64,000 nucleotides of DNA from Zantedeschia hybrid cultivar (taxonomy: Eukaryota > Streptophyta > Magnoliopsida > Alismatales > Araceae), in contig JARZZO010000009.1 of the NCBI GenBank assembly GCA_030544215.1, positions 48,541,129 to 48,605,128 of the forward strand. The letters are read 5' to 3'. The notes beneath the pieces were generated by a model. That model saw only the letters and a list, made by a program, of their open reading frames with translations, was not told the origin of the DNA and did not search any database. Within the stretch, counting starts at the first letter, position 1; each line of letters begins with the position of its first letter. The position numbers were made by a program, and so were the translations under genes. This document shows positions 31,741-42,638 of the stretch, piece by piece.

Positions 31741-34374
31741 TTGAGGAAATGATTCAAGCAAACAATTCTTATAATTCAATTATGGTCTTTTATCTTGAAT
31801 TATTTCCCACTGTTTCTTCGACGAACTGTATAACCCTCAGGTACACAGAACGGGAGACTCCGATGATTTCCTAGTAAGGATCAGAATCTCAATGACTTGT
31901 CATACAGTCTTGTGGATAGTACAACAAACTGTAATACAATCAAAGAACACCCATCTCATGGGACTTGCAACTCTTTGCAATATCTGATCATGACTTTGGT
32001 CCCATAAATTTAATGGCTTTGTGGATAGTACAACAAATCATTAATTCTGGTCTAAGCATTACCACCGTTATGAGACGGGCATAGATTCGCATGCAACCTT
32101 TGTGGATAGTACAACAAGGCTACATGGTTCCTCTACCCCGATCAAAAGGCATCTTATGCCATAGCCAGAGTCTCTCCTTACAATTAGACATGTCTTGTGG
32201 TAGCATAACAAATCTGCCTAAGGTAATTTGGGTCTTATGACTATAACGATGGAGGACCATGCACTAAGTTCTCAACTACTTACGTTACGGCTCAAACTTT
32301 AGCGAGGGTTTTAGATAACTTTTATCTTGGCCTCTACCTAGGTGATAGTTTATAAATATATCGCATATGTATTTAACTATACCTAGATAATAGCAATTGA
32401 TTCATAATCAAAAGAAAAAACATGCATCAGCCATATATGTTCATTATGTAGTCATAGACAGCACGGTGATTAACTGAAGCCATACAATTAATCACCACAA
32501 CTATATAACAATTATATAATTAATACATGCAAACACACAGGCATTGGTGATCTCATCTCCGGTCGCCTTCCTGGTTGCACTTGTGGATCATCTTCGTCTC
32601 TCCTCGGCCAACGCGATCAATTACAAAAATATTAATTTTTGAAACAACTTCAAATACAAATAAATTATAAGAGAAAGTCTTATAGCCGAATACAATAATA
32701 GAGAGAGATAGAATTACATTGGAATGATAGAAAGAGAGAGGCGCGCATTCCCCATTAATTAACATTTAATTAATATACGTCACATTCCATAACAATCCAC
32801 ATAATCACACACCATCACATAATATGAAACTTAACTAAGTGCATGTTCATGACCACCACAAATTTTAACCATCTACACATGATAAAACACATCACATGAA
32901 GGCTAAAATTTTGAAAAATAATAATTTTGGTTTTCTCAAAACCTAAGTACCAATCAAAATTGGATAATTTGGATTTTCAAAAATCTCATTTTCTATCATG
33001 CATTTAAATCTAATTTAAACCATTAAAATACATCAAATGTGCAACAATACTAAAATTAAAATTCTAAAATATTCCATGCATTATTTAGAACAATTTTAAA
33101 GTTAATTAATCTAACACTTAGATTAATCTTAAATCACACTAAAAACAATTATTAATGTGAAATAGTCTAATATTTAGATTGAATTAAAAATTCCTTAATA
33201 ACTCTTATAAAAGAATTTCTAATTCTAATTTTTAATTACTTAACAACTCTTTGTTAAGAACCCCTGTAGTAAATAAAATTTCTCAATAACAATTATTAAG
33301 AAATATTAATTAGAATATTTCTAATTCAAAAATAGTCTAACAATTAGACTCAATGAATCTCTTAATAACTTTTATTAAAAGATCCTATTAAGTGAATTAG
33401 ATCTTTGAAAACATTAATTAACCGATCCTTGGGAAGATTAATTAATCATCTTAATAACTATTATTAAGACTTAATTAACCTTTTATAACTTTTCTTAAAG
33501 TTTATTTCTCAATAAATAATGAACTCTATATATAAAAGATTATTAAGAGTCAAATTATCACTTAATAACCTTTATTAAGTGTCACTTAATTAATAAATAA
33601 TTTCACAACAACAATTGTTAAGAAATTAATTATCTAATCACTTAATTAAAATAAATTAACAATATTTGTTTAATTAATTTTAAAATCACAATTTAAAATT
33701 AATTAACAACACTTGTTAATATTGATTTAAGATCATATCTTAAAATAAATAACAACACTTATTAATAATTTTAAGATCATTTCTTAAATTATCAACCTTT
33801 TAAGATCATATCTTAAATCAACCCTCTAATTATTTAATTAAAAGTAATTAACAACACTTGTTAATGAAATTTTCAGATCACATCTTAAATAAAACATTTA
33901 ATCGCTCAACTAAAGGTAATTTAACAACACTTGTTAAAAAAAGATAATTAGATTATATCTTAATGGACCCATTTAACTGAAAATAATAAATTTAAGATTT
34001 AAAACATATTATAAACAAAACTTAATTACAATTTTCATGTTAAATGGGTGGATTTTATAAGAATAAAGGGGTTATAGGGGTTAATTGGGTAAATGGGCTC
34101 GGCCTATTGGGCCATGGGCCTCGGGCCTGGCCAAGCTCAGCCACAGGACCTGGTCCAGGTCACTGGCTCAAGCCAGGCAAGCCCAATCTGGGCACCTGGC
34201 TCGGCTAGACCTGGACCCAAGCGGCACCAACCCCAGTCGGGCCGGCTCGGAACCACCTGGTCCAGCTCCGCTGTGCCAGGTTCGCCCGGCTTCGGTTAGG
34301 GTTTCCCCCTTTTCTTTTGCTGGTTTCAACGCTTGGGCGGCGACGTCGTCGACGGCGCCAGCGGCAGGGGCCGG
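31741..34374 (-). other. Element F leader with motif and hairpin arrays
   Basis: This is the long untranslated leader between LTR and gag, homologous to 50490-53300 of G and, in reverse complement, to about 62200-64000 of J. Four copies of TTTGTGGATAGTACAACAA-like sequence lie at 31909, 32017, 32099 and 32194. From 33105 to 33960 it holds short AT-rich inverted repeats, including three identical TTAACAACACTTGTTAA (33703, 33848, 33921). The end 34090-34374 is GC-rich (GGGCCATGGGCCTCGGGCC). The plus frames at 34085-34444 are composition artefacts. Confidence 0.7.
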
Positions 34375-35951
34375 CCGGAGGCTGCACGGGGGTGTGAAGA
34401 ACGCAGCAGAAGCAACAAACAAAATCCCACTCGATGTCTGCTGATCCGATTCGGAATGAAAAACAGAAAACTGAAAAACAAGAAGTGATCGTTTCAATGT
34501 GTGCGAATTCGAATCCACAACCATTTCGGTTCCATCGAGGAGATGCCGCTAGCCGTACAAGCGTCCGGCCTCCAGCGGTGTCCACACAATCCTCCGCAGT
34601 GGTTCGTCCTCGATCCCTCGTCCAGATCATCTCGCTCGCTAAAGAATTCTCGCCGCAACCATGTCCGGATCATCCAGACGGGAATTCCCGAAGCTCGGGA
34701 AACACGCACGACGGAGACAGGAAGTCTCCCGGTGTGTCAAACGGGGCACCCAGAGGAGGAGGAGAGAGAGAGGGGGATGTCCAGCCTTGAGAGCTCCTGG
34801 AGTTTGGCCCAAGGTTTCTCAAAAGCGTATATATATATTAAGTTGGCACAACTTTTCATAAAAGTTTCCAAGTTAATAAAAACCCCACTTAAGTATCACC
34901 GACTGAGAATCTATTTGCGTATGACCCTCTAGGCCTAGTAACCAGTCCGGTTCTCAGCCTGTTAAGTCCAATAACTAGTTATTGGCTTATTGTGATTAAT
35001 TAATATCTAGATATTAATTAATTACTTAACCGAATTAACATCGCATGTAAAATTTCGGTCGGACTTCCGATCAAGTTGGGTGCCAAGCAACATCGTATGA
35101 TCTTGAAAGGTAATGGGGTTCAACAACCCACTCATGGAACCTGTCCGTCCACAGTTACCGCATGGATACAATCCTTCGTTCGCACAAAGCTCTCGAGTTG
35201 ACCTAGGGTATGGTCAGCTCTCAAACCCTAGAAGGTCAACTCACTTGAATCAGACTCTATTGTACGGTATCCGAAAACACCTTTTCTGATATTGTGTCTA
35301 CTCTGGCCAGAGACTCCTGTGGATCTATTCTAGAGCATTCTCTCTCCAGTTACCTGAGAGTGAACGATCCTCTATTGAACACATAATCACTTTCGAAGGT
35401 CTTCCGCTGGACCAGATCCTTGACTATTAGAAATCCCGTGGATAGAGATTCGTAAGCCAAGGTCAAAGCCCAGAAGTTCACCGACAAGGTGTCTTTGGTG
35501 TCTCAAGTATAAGGACCAACCACGCTACTGTGACGATGAATCAAGCCGATTGACAGTCAGGTAAATTACTATTCAGCGATTCATATCGGATCAGTTTAGT
35601 GAACTCATTCCCCAATCAGCACCTACCATTGTGTCTCCACACATGTGACTAACGAGATCAGTCACCTCATCATATGAGCTGGAATAACCTGTACTAGTCT
35701 TACCGGATGTTTGATATCCTCTTCAAACATCCTACGACTAGGAACAATTCATAATATATGTTTATAGGTCATCGGTCTCATTATTATGATCTCATCATAA
35801 TTTGATGACCATTGCACACATTCATGGACTTCATTATACGCAACAATAATAAACACGCCAATCTACATAATGAAATATATATGCCATTTATTATTGAACC
35901 AGATTGAAATAAGTGCCTCGTGATTGGCTTAGAGGCCACCTATATTTATCA
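34375..35951 (-). mobile_element. 5' LTR of element F (inner edge replaced)
   Basis: Homologous to 27075-28607 from about 34396 (GTGAAGAACGCAGCAG) to CTATATTTATCA at 35951. The first bases expected of the LTR (TGTTGGG) and the primer site are absent; a deletion joins leader to LTR. A 25-base segment near 35215-35240 (CTCAAACCCTAGAAGG...) is absent from the 3' LTR. Confidence 0.75.
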
Positions 35952-35956
35952 GCTAC

Positions 35957-36491
35957 AACATTTTGGTGTTGTTTGTAAGAAGAACACAACCATGGCTCAC
36001 CATGTTCCTTAGACCAAAAGCAAACTAGCAACGACGAGTCTAACATCACATTGGAGATTCCTATCCTCCTAGTTGAAACTTTGGTTAACTTGGCTGCTAT
36101 GGCCCTAGGGTGCTAATAGGACATGCTTGGTCCCAATAATGGTGGCACCCACTTTGGGTCAACTGAACGAATGGGTTGAGGTGCTCTGTCAAAAGGTTGT
36201 CGAGTTGACGACTACCATTACCACCTTGGTACTACTCTAAGAGATAATGACAGCATGTGGGACTGCTGGGTCCTCAAGTTGCCCAACCATAGCATAGTCG
36301 CACCCTCCCCCTGGGCCATCTGTCCTAGGCTGGGTGCATCATCCCCATGGGACATCTGGCTTTAGTGGGCACCCGTCTCCATTTGCATTCTAGCTAGTTG
36401 CATAGCCCTTTAGGCCGGCCACAATGGCACACTCAATCCATGCAGATCATGCCTTTTTAGACACTCACCTGGGGGATGGGAACCTATAGTC
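35957..36491 (+). pseudogene. Element H primer site, leader and gag start
   Basis: After the F insertion the sequence CAACATTTTGGTGTTGTTTGTAAGAAG (split here as CAACATT and a primer-like TTGGTGTTGTTTGTAAGAAG at 35963-35982) has the layout of a Tat-type primer site following an LTR end. Compared with the tRNA-Asp type site the differences are nearly all C to T or G to A. ATGGCTC at 35992 could mark the old gag start. The rest reads as a decayed gag N-terminus with many stops and is cut at 36496 by element G. Confidence 0.5.
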
Positions 36492-36496
36492 GATTG

Positions 36497-37510
36497 TGTT
36501 GGGTTCTCAGGTTTCTCCAGATCTCCCACGCAGCGAAAATAAAATAAAAATGGAGATCCGCTCCCGTTTCAAAAATCGGAAAAACCAGATTATCGGATAA
36601 TCAGTTCTTACCGTGTGCGGATTCGAATCCGCAACTGTTCGGTTCCGTCGGTGCGACACCACAAGCCGCGCAAGCGCCCGGCCACTAGCGGAGTCCACGC
36701 GATCCTCCTCGCGACGGATATCCTCGCGTTCCTCGTTCTTCGCAGCCCACAAAACCTCTATCGGTCGCCGCAACGATCGCCCCAATGTGCGGACAATTTC
36801 CCGTCGAACGGGAGTCGGAGAAGCGGCGGAGCAGATCCGGATCTGTCTGGGATGCCAGAGAGAGAGAGAAACAGAGGAGGGGGCGGCTAGGGTTAGCAGC
36901 AGCTTGGCCTGCTCAGCCCGTTTGCTATATTTTATACTAACCGCGCGGTTTTTCATAAAAACCCCCGGTTTGTATAAAACCCACTTATTTATCCATCGCC
37001 TTGAGAATCATTTGCGTGTGACCCTCCAGGCCCAATTACCAATCCAGTTAATAGCCTAATAAGCCCAGTGACTCCTCACTGGCTTTATTAATCAATTAAT
37101 AATCATTTATTAATTAATTAATCAATCAAATTGATGTCGCACATCGAATTCGATCGGGCCTCCGATCACGTTGGGTGCCAAGTAACACCGCGTGAACCCA
37201 GAAGGTATCGGGGTTAAGTAACCTACTCTTGGAACCTTTTCACCAACAATTACCACGTGGATATAATCCTTCATTCGTACAATGCTCTCGAGTCCACTCA
37301 AGGTATGACGTGTTGTCAAACCCTAACCGGTCGACTCACTTGAATTGGATGCCGCTGATGAATATCGGAAAACTCCTTTCCCGATATTATCGTCCGCCCT
37401 GGCTAGGGACTTTCGCACATCCTTCCTAGAGCATTCTCTCTCATCGTACCAAGAGCGAATGATTCCTTATTGACACACAATTCCCTTCGACAGTATTCCG
37501 CTGTACCCAA
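36497..37510 (-). mobile_element. 3' LTR of G, left part
   Basis: Starts TGTTGGGTTCTCAGG and matches 53318-54332 of the 5' LTR. It stops at CTGTACCCAA where element D begins; the match continues at 46493. It contains GGATTCGAATCC at 36619-36630. Confidence 0.9.
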
Positions 37511-38799
37511 TGTAGACACCGATTTTGGACCACCCTTCTGGTCATAAATTCCCTCCATCATTAGCCCTTTACCACCAAAATCCCCACATTTAGCCATCTC
37601 AGCCCACTAGCAACTAAGCCCATTAACTAAACCCCATCTTTCACCACCTTTTCGTGGAAGGCCAGCCAGTCCGCCTTCCACCCCCTTCGAAGGCCACCCC
37701 TTGCCTTCTACCCCCTTGGAAGGCCAGCTACCTTGCCTTCCACCTTTTGGCCACCTTTTTCACTTTTCACCACCTTTTCGTGGAAGGCCAGCCAGTCCGC
37801 TTTCCACCCCCTTCGAAGGCCACCCCTTGCCTTCCACCCCCTTCGAAGGCCACTCGGGCCGCCTTCCACCACAAGATTGGAAGGCATGTTGCCTGGCCGT
37901 CCACTCCTTAACCACCTCCTTGACTCTGTCTTCCCCACGATCTCCTCTACTCGCCGCCCTCGTCCCCCACTACTCCGACCACTTCCCACTCCGGCGACTG
38001 CCGCATGCACTACCTCCGACCCTTGACCACTTCCTATTGGCTCCAGGGTGATTTACGGGGATTTAGATCCCTGTTTTCTCCTATTTTCCCTTCACTTATT
38101 TAAACCCCCCATATCCTCTCGAGCAGGGGGGTTAAGAGGTGGCTTCTTGGAGGGAAGGCTCAGAGGAGGTTGGCAAGCGGTCAGGAGGAGTCTCAGAAGA
38201 ATCCTTCGCACTCCAAATGGGCTTGTTTTCTTAACCCTCCTCTATTTTCTCTTCTTTCACTTTCAACACATCATTTCACCTTTCACACACGAGCACCCTA
38301 TCTGCATGCATACATCTTAGGATGACTTAGCACTTTTTACCCCCAGAGGTTTCAAACAAAAAACGGGAGGTGGGTGGCCATAACATATGGTCACCTTCCC
38401 TCCCAAACACCCATCCGGTGCGTCTCCCTCCAATTCTAGTTAGTTTTTATATTTTTATGGATAGATTCTACATATTATAGTTCTAATCGGGTTATTTTAT
38501 GTTTTGTCTTTTCTTTCCAGGGATCCTTACCACATTTCCGCGTGCAGAATGTCGGGCTCTCCTCCTCTGGCCGGCCGGAGGAAGAGAAGGAGGAACCAGC
38601 GTTTCCCGCTCCCACAGAACGCGTGATCACTTCCTACACTCCTGCGGAGCACAGGGACCGAAAGGTAATGCTCCTGGCGATCACACTTCAATTTCTAACC
38701 CCCCTTTAAATCGCCACAGTGCTAAGACGAACGGAAAGACCCTCGATTCCAAAGCCTCACAGACGCCGCGGCGACGGGGGGACGTTCCGGGCGCCTACA
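37511..38799 (+). mobile_element. 5' LTR of element D
   Basis: U3 carries a GGAAGGC/GCCTTCC inverted-repeat array (37640-37890), then a TATA box (TATTTAAA, 38097-38104), then R and U5. U5 contains consensus splice borders: acceptor TTTCTTTCCAG ending 38520, donor AAAGGTAATG at 38665 and acceptor CGCCACAG ending 38719. The ATG-starting frames here (for example 37654-37911 and 38048-38320) recur in the other LTR and encode repeats of the hairpin words; I do not take them as proteins. Confidence 0.92.
38097..38104 (+). promoter_or_regulatory. TATA box in D 5' LTR
   Basis: TATTTAAA in CACTTATTTAAACCCC, with the same motif at 45790-45797 in the 3' LTR and a similar one in element E. Confidence 0.55.
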
Positions 38800-38893
38800 G
38801 CCCTCTGGCAATCACGATGGGACGCCTGTAGCCCGCTGCACGCGTCGCGATCAAAGGAAAAGAAGGTAAGGATCCTGAACTCGGCATCATCTC

Positions 38894-39147
38894 TGGACGG
38901 CCAGCCCCTGGCCGTCGAGCCCCTTGGACGGCCAGTAGTTGGCCGTCGACGTCACCATTGGACGGCCAACACCTGGCCGTCCGACCCCTTGGACGGCCAG
39001 GACCTGGCCGTCGATCTCCCACTAGACGGCCAGCATCTGGCCGTCCGATCCATTGGACGGCCAGCCCCTGGCCGTCTACATCCCCTTGGACGGCCAGAAC
39101 CTGGCCGTCCACCCTTGGACGGCCAATCCCTGGCCGTCGACTCCTGG
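38894..39147. repeat. Leader array of GACGGCCAG/CTGGCCGTC hairpins
   Basis: Eight successive units of about 30 bases each contain GGACGGCCAG, 2-3 free bases and CTGGCCGTCG or CTGGCCGTCC, forming 9-10 bp stems with tiny loops. Spacers (AGCCCC, CGTCACCA, GACCCC, ATCTCCCA and so on) vary. Position: leader of element D, between the 5' LTR and gag. Both strands show open frames (GRPGPGRR, DGQPLAV repeats) because the unit is free of stops; there is no sign these are translated. Confidence 0.92.
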
Positions 39148-39610
39148 TCAGTACTTTGTCCTCTTCTGCTTGCCACTGCTGTATGATTTGCTACTGCCTG
39201 TTTTGATGAATTGTTAGATGTTCTGACTTGTTAACTTTCTGGGATTTTTGGGGTGTTCTCCGCGGGGGATTTTAAGGAAGAGCCGGCATCACACTTCTAG
39301 TTACCTCTCCCACAGAGTTTGACTCTCCATCTGAGGATTCCCACTCGGGTGTGACTAGTCCTATTCTGTTGGGAACCTCCGTCAGTCTCCGCGAGCCAGG
39401 GATTCCCACTTGGCCGCCGAGCGGGTTGTACCTGAAACCACCCTGTAGGAACCTTGGGTTTGTGTGAGAAATTAATTCGACCTTTTCATCAACAACCATC
39501 CACCTATAGGTGTCATTAAGAGAATTATTTCAAAGTTTGAAGACACCTAACTAAACTCTGGTCGAACAAGTTGTGAAAAATTCCAGGGTCGTTAAGAGTT
39601 TGAACTTGAT
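39148..39610 (+). other. Rest of D leader
   Basis: Non-coding sequence between the hairpin array and the gag start at 39611. Nothing else recognised. Confidence 0.5.
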
Positions 39611-41773
39611 TTGTTAGAAATCGACTCTCATAATACACAGTTAACCTTCCAAGTGAAATATAAAATCTCTAAGGATTTGTATTTCATAATGAACCAAATG
39701 TATGTTAACACTATGTATAATGACATGTATGAGTTTGGTAACAATGTCACACACAACCCTCTGTTTGAGATTGAAGAGGATCCACAACCAACATTTGTGG
39801 GCATGTTCCAAACACCTAGAGAGGGACTTAAGGGAAAATACTTGGATGAATCTTCCTCTTCAGAAAGTGACCCTATAATCTCCAACAGAATCTTCCAAAA
39901 CCTGAGTGAGGACCCGCAACTTATTGTCGTGTTATCACGGTACACCCCTGATCAACTCATCCGGTTGGCCTCCCGTGGCAAAACTCAAGATGCCACTCTT
40001 CGGAGAACTCACTTCCAAGGATCTTCCAACAGAGCTCAGACCCGCACTAACCAGCCAACTCCTACTCCAGTTGCTCCACCCGTCATGCCAATTCCAGTCT
40101 CTTAAACTACACCTCCTCCCGAGCAGAAAGAATTCATCTACAAAAGTGAGGTTGAAACCTGTGTGCGTAAGTTCATGGCCGAGAAACTTACCCTGAAACA
40201 ACCGCACTCTCTCTCGAGCTATTGCAAGCTCCCTCCGGCCTACTTTCCGTTGGGATTCAAAGCCCCCGAGTACAAAAAATATGATGGCACCTCTGACCCT
40301 CATGATCACCTATCAGGTTTCCTCATGGATTCCCATCAATGGCTCTACGACTGAGTCCTCCTTGTCCATCTGTTCCAGAAATCCTTAGAAGGTAAGGCCT
40401 TAAGATGGTTTTCTTCCTTGCCCGCCACCGACCTAATCAATTTTGATATGGTCTCTGAAAAATTCATCACTCAGTTTAGTCATAGGACAACCATGCCTCC
40501 CACCTTGGTGGATCTTGTGATGGAGAAGATGAAGCCTAAAGAGGAGTTCACGTATTTTGCCAACAGGTGGAGGGCAATGGCCTCTAGGGCAGAAGTGGAA
40601 ATCCTCGAATCTCAAGCTATCACCATGTTGGTCAACAACACTACCCCGCAGCTTCGGTCTATCCTCATGCTAAGCGAATTTCACACATTCGCACAACTTT
40701 ATAATCGAGCTCGGGTAGTTCAATCTCAGATCTGGAGTTCCACTTTGCCATCCTTTTTTGAAAATCAGAACAGAAGTAAGAGGATTCCACCAATAGAGGG
40801 AGTGACAATCAATGAACAGGTGAGTGCCTTGGGGCAGCCCTTTAGGTCACCCAGTCCTATGTCCAGATCAGACAACCAATCCAATCAAAAACCATATTCA
40901 GCAGTTCCCTCTTTCTCCAGTGCCAAGATCAATTAGGGGTACATGAAAGAGGCTGCTGAAACCTTGGAAGTCAAGGGCCCTCCGCCCTCTTATCAGGTGG
41001 CCCAAGATCCATCTAGCTCTCTAGAAAGGGTGAGCACCCTTGTCAAAAATTTAGAACCAAATGTCGATCATAGAGGACAGTACTGGGAGTATGAAGAGGT
41101 TGGGATATGGCGTGAGTGCCCTACTAGGACGACCAAACCTAGAGACCCGTTGCACGGAGTCTCCACTATTATCCAAGACAAACCTTTGGTCTTGATACGA
41201 CCTAGGGAACAACCAACAGTCATCAACCCAATCACTCTGGTCCAAGCTCCCTCAATTCCAATTAGAGAGCCTCCTCTATCCATCTTGTGTCCAACACCAA
41301 AGCCGGGTCCAGTAACCCAATTCTGCCTAACGAATTCACCACCAGTTCAACCACTAAAGTCAGATCAGACAGTGAACCCCAGTCCGATTGGTGTTACCCT
41401 GAGAAATCGCATCATTCCCCCAACAAGTCAACCCTTGGACTCTCAAGAGGATTCAGATCTGTCTAAGTATGACATCCTACAGCTTCTAGGGGAAACCCCT
41501 GCTAAGATGCCAGTCCTAGAGTTGATTGGGAGATCTCCTACACACAGGGAGACATTGTTCAAGTTCCTCCAGCGCATTACACTCAATGAAGATCTTCCTA
41601 TCAGGGGGGTCACCAATGCCATTCTCTCAGTCACCCAGACACCTACCATATCCTTCACAGATAAGAATCTAGCTTCCCCTGAATGCCAATCCCTTCCCTC
41701 ATGCTTGACCCCAACACTCAGGGGCATCAATCAATGTCTGTCCGCTCAAGACCCCCAAGAAAGTAGGGATTGA
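39611..41773 (+). pseudogene. Element D gag
   Basis: One reading frame carries Gag across 39611-41773 with only three internal stops (codons ending 40105, 40354 and 40936), so decay is slight. The capsid core has FPLGFKAPEYKKYDGTSDPH, then LFQKSLEGKALRWFSSLP, then MVSEKFITQFSHR and KPKEEFTYFANRWRAM, all typical of plant retrotransposon Gag. The N-terminal 160 residues and the Pro-rich region after 40940 are family specific. No zinc knuckle was seen. The homologue in element A is 3483-5075 plus the first part of 1510-3482. Gag would package the RNA; whether suppressed stops allow any product is unknown. Confidence 0.8.
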
Positions 41774-42179
41774 TCCAGAAAAGGTTGAGTCTACTTCTAT
41801 GATGGTCTCAAATGGGAAATTGGAAATTGGGCCAGTGGCCATGATCTTTGAATTCTACATCCTTGATGTCAAGCCCATAGACAACGTCATTCTGCGAAGG
41901 CCTTGGATGGACCAGACCCTGGGAGTGCCCTCCACTAATCATCAGCACTATAAATTCCCATACAATGGGAAGATTGTCAAAATGCAGAGAACTCCCTGTC
42001 TTGAGTCTTTGGGATCACTCTCGACTGAACAAATTCCATCCATGATCACTCCTAGAAAAGGGGTAGAGCTCATCCTTTCATCGGTTGACTCTCAGCTCAA
42101 GTCCCAGCCTAGCATAGGTTGGCAGCTTATGGACAAAATGGGGTATAGTTCGGGATCTGGGTTAGGCAATGAAAAGTAG
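41690..42179 (+). pseudogene. Element D protease and G-patch
   Basis: A frameshift near 41710 moves the coding frame. In the shifted frame a GASINV segment corresponds to the DTGASINV active site of element A, but the catalytic Asp-Thr is not present: the codons before GAS read His-Ser. This is followed by FEFYILDVKPIDNVILRRPWMDQTLGVPS, as in the A protease, and by a G-patch-like GWQLMDKMGYSSGSGLG before a stop at 42179. The enzyme should be inactive. Confidence 0.7.
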
Positions 42180-42227
42180 GGAATTCAAGAACCTATCTTT
42201 GAAAATCCGACCAGTGGAGGATTCAAA

Positions 42228-42638
42228 TTGAGTTACATACTAACCAAACCAACTGAAGGATCAAGAAAATGGAATCTCTTGGATCACTTTGTGAAGGCAA
42301 ATCAAGAGGTACTCAAGATACACTATCTTGAGGATGAGTTGAAGGAAACAAGCAATGAGGTTCAAAGAGAAGATGCAGAAGAGTTCGGTATACAGCTGCT
42401 GTTCTATGAACCAACCACTCGACGAGGAGGAGCCTCCTTAGTGAGGGATGAACAGGTACCCACCGCCCTCATTCCCTTCCTACTCTACACACCTGCCCTT
42501 CTCAGGCTCTTATCACCGGTGGTAGCTCACTCCTGGGGCAATTCTGCCATCATTGGGTCTGTGTCTCAAGGACCCACCTTTGCAACATGTCTGACTCACT
42601 TCCTGAGTCTTGTGCATAATCACTTAGGGATTGGATAG
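42228..42638 (+). pseudogene. Element D polyprotein C-terminal segment
   Basis: In the same frame as the G-patch, after a stop at 42179, 136 codons remain open (EGSRKWNLLDHFVKANQEVLK...). The counterpart in element A is truncated by the S LTR. No known domain is recognised; RT would be expected next in an autonomous element and is absent. Confidence 0.5.

Larger units (their letters stand above)
27054..35951 (-). mobile_element. Element F: old Ty1/Copia element with GCTAC duplication
   Basis: An 8898-bp element is flanked by GCTAC (27049-27053 and 35952-35956). LTRs are 27054-28607 and about 34375-35951; both end CTATATxTATCA, and the left one starts TGTTGGGATCC. The interior is homologous to Copia element G in minus orientation but heavily deleted and without usable frames. 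The inner edge of the 5' LTR and its primer site are missing at about 34375, where leader sequence abuts LTR sequence. It is inserted near the end of the presumed 5' LTR of element H. Confidence 0.85.

Noticed and set aside
38719..39206. Overlapping long open frames on both strands in the D leader (Gly-Arg-Pro repeats)
   Set aside because: They follow from a stop-free 30-bp hairpin unit; frames on both strands are open equally and no start or splice context supports translation.
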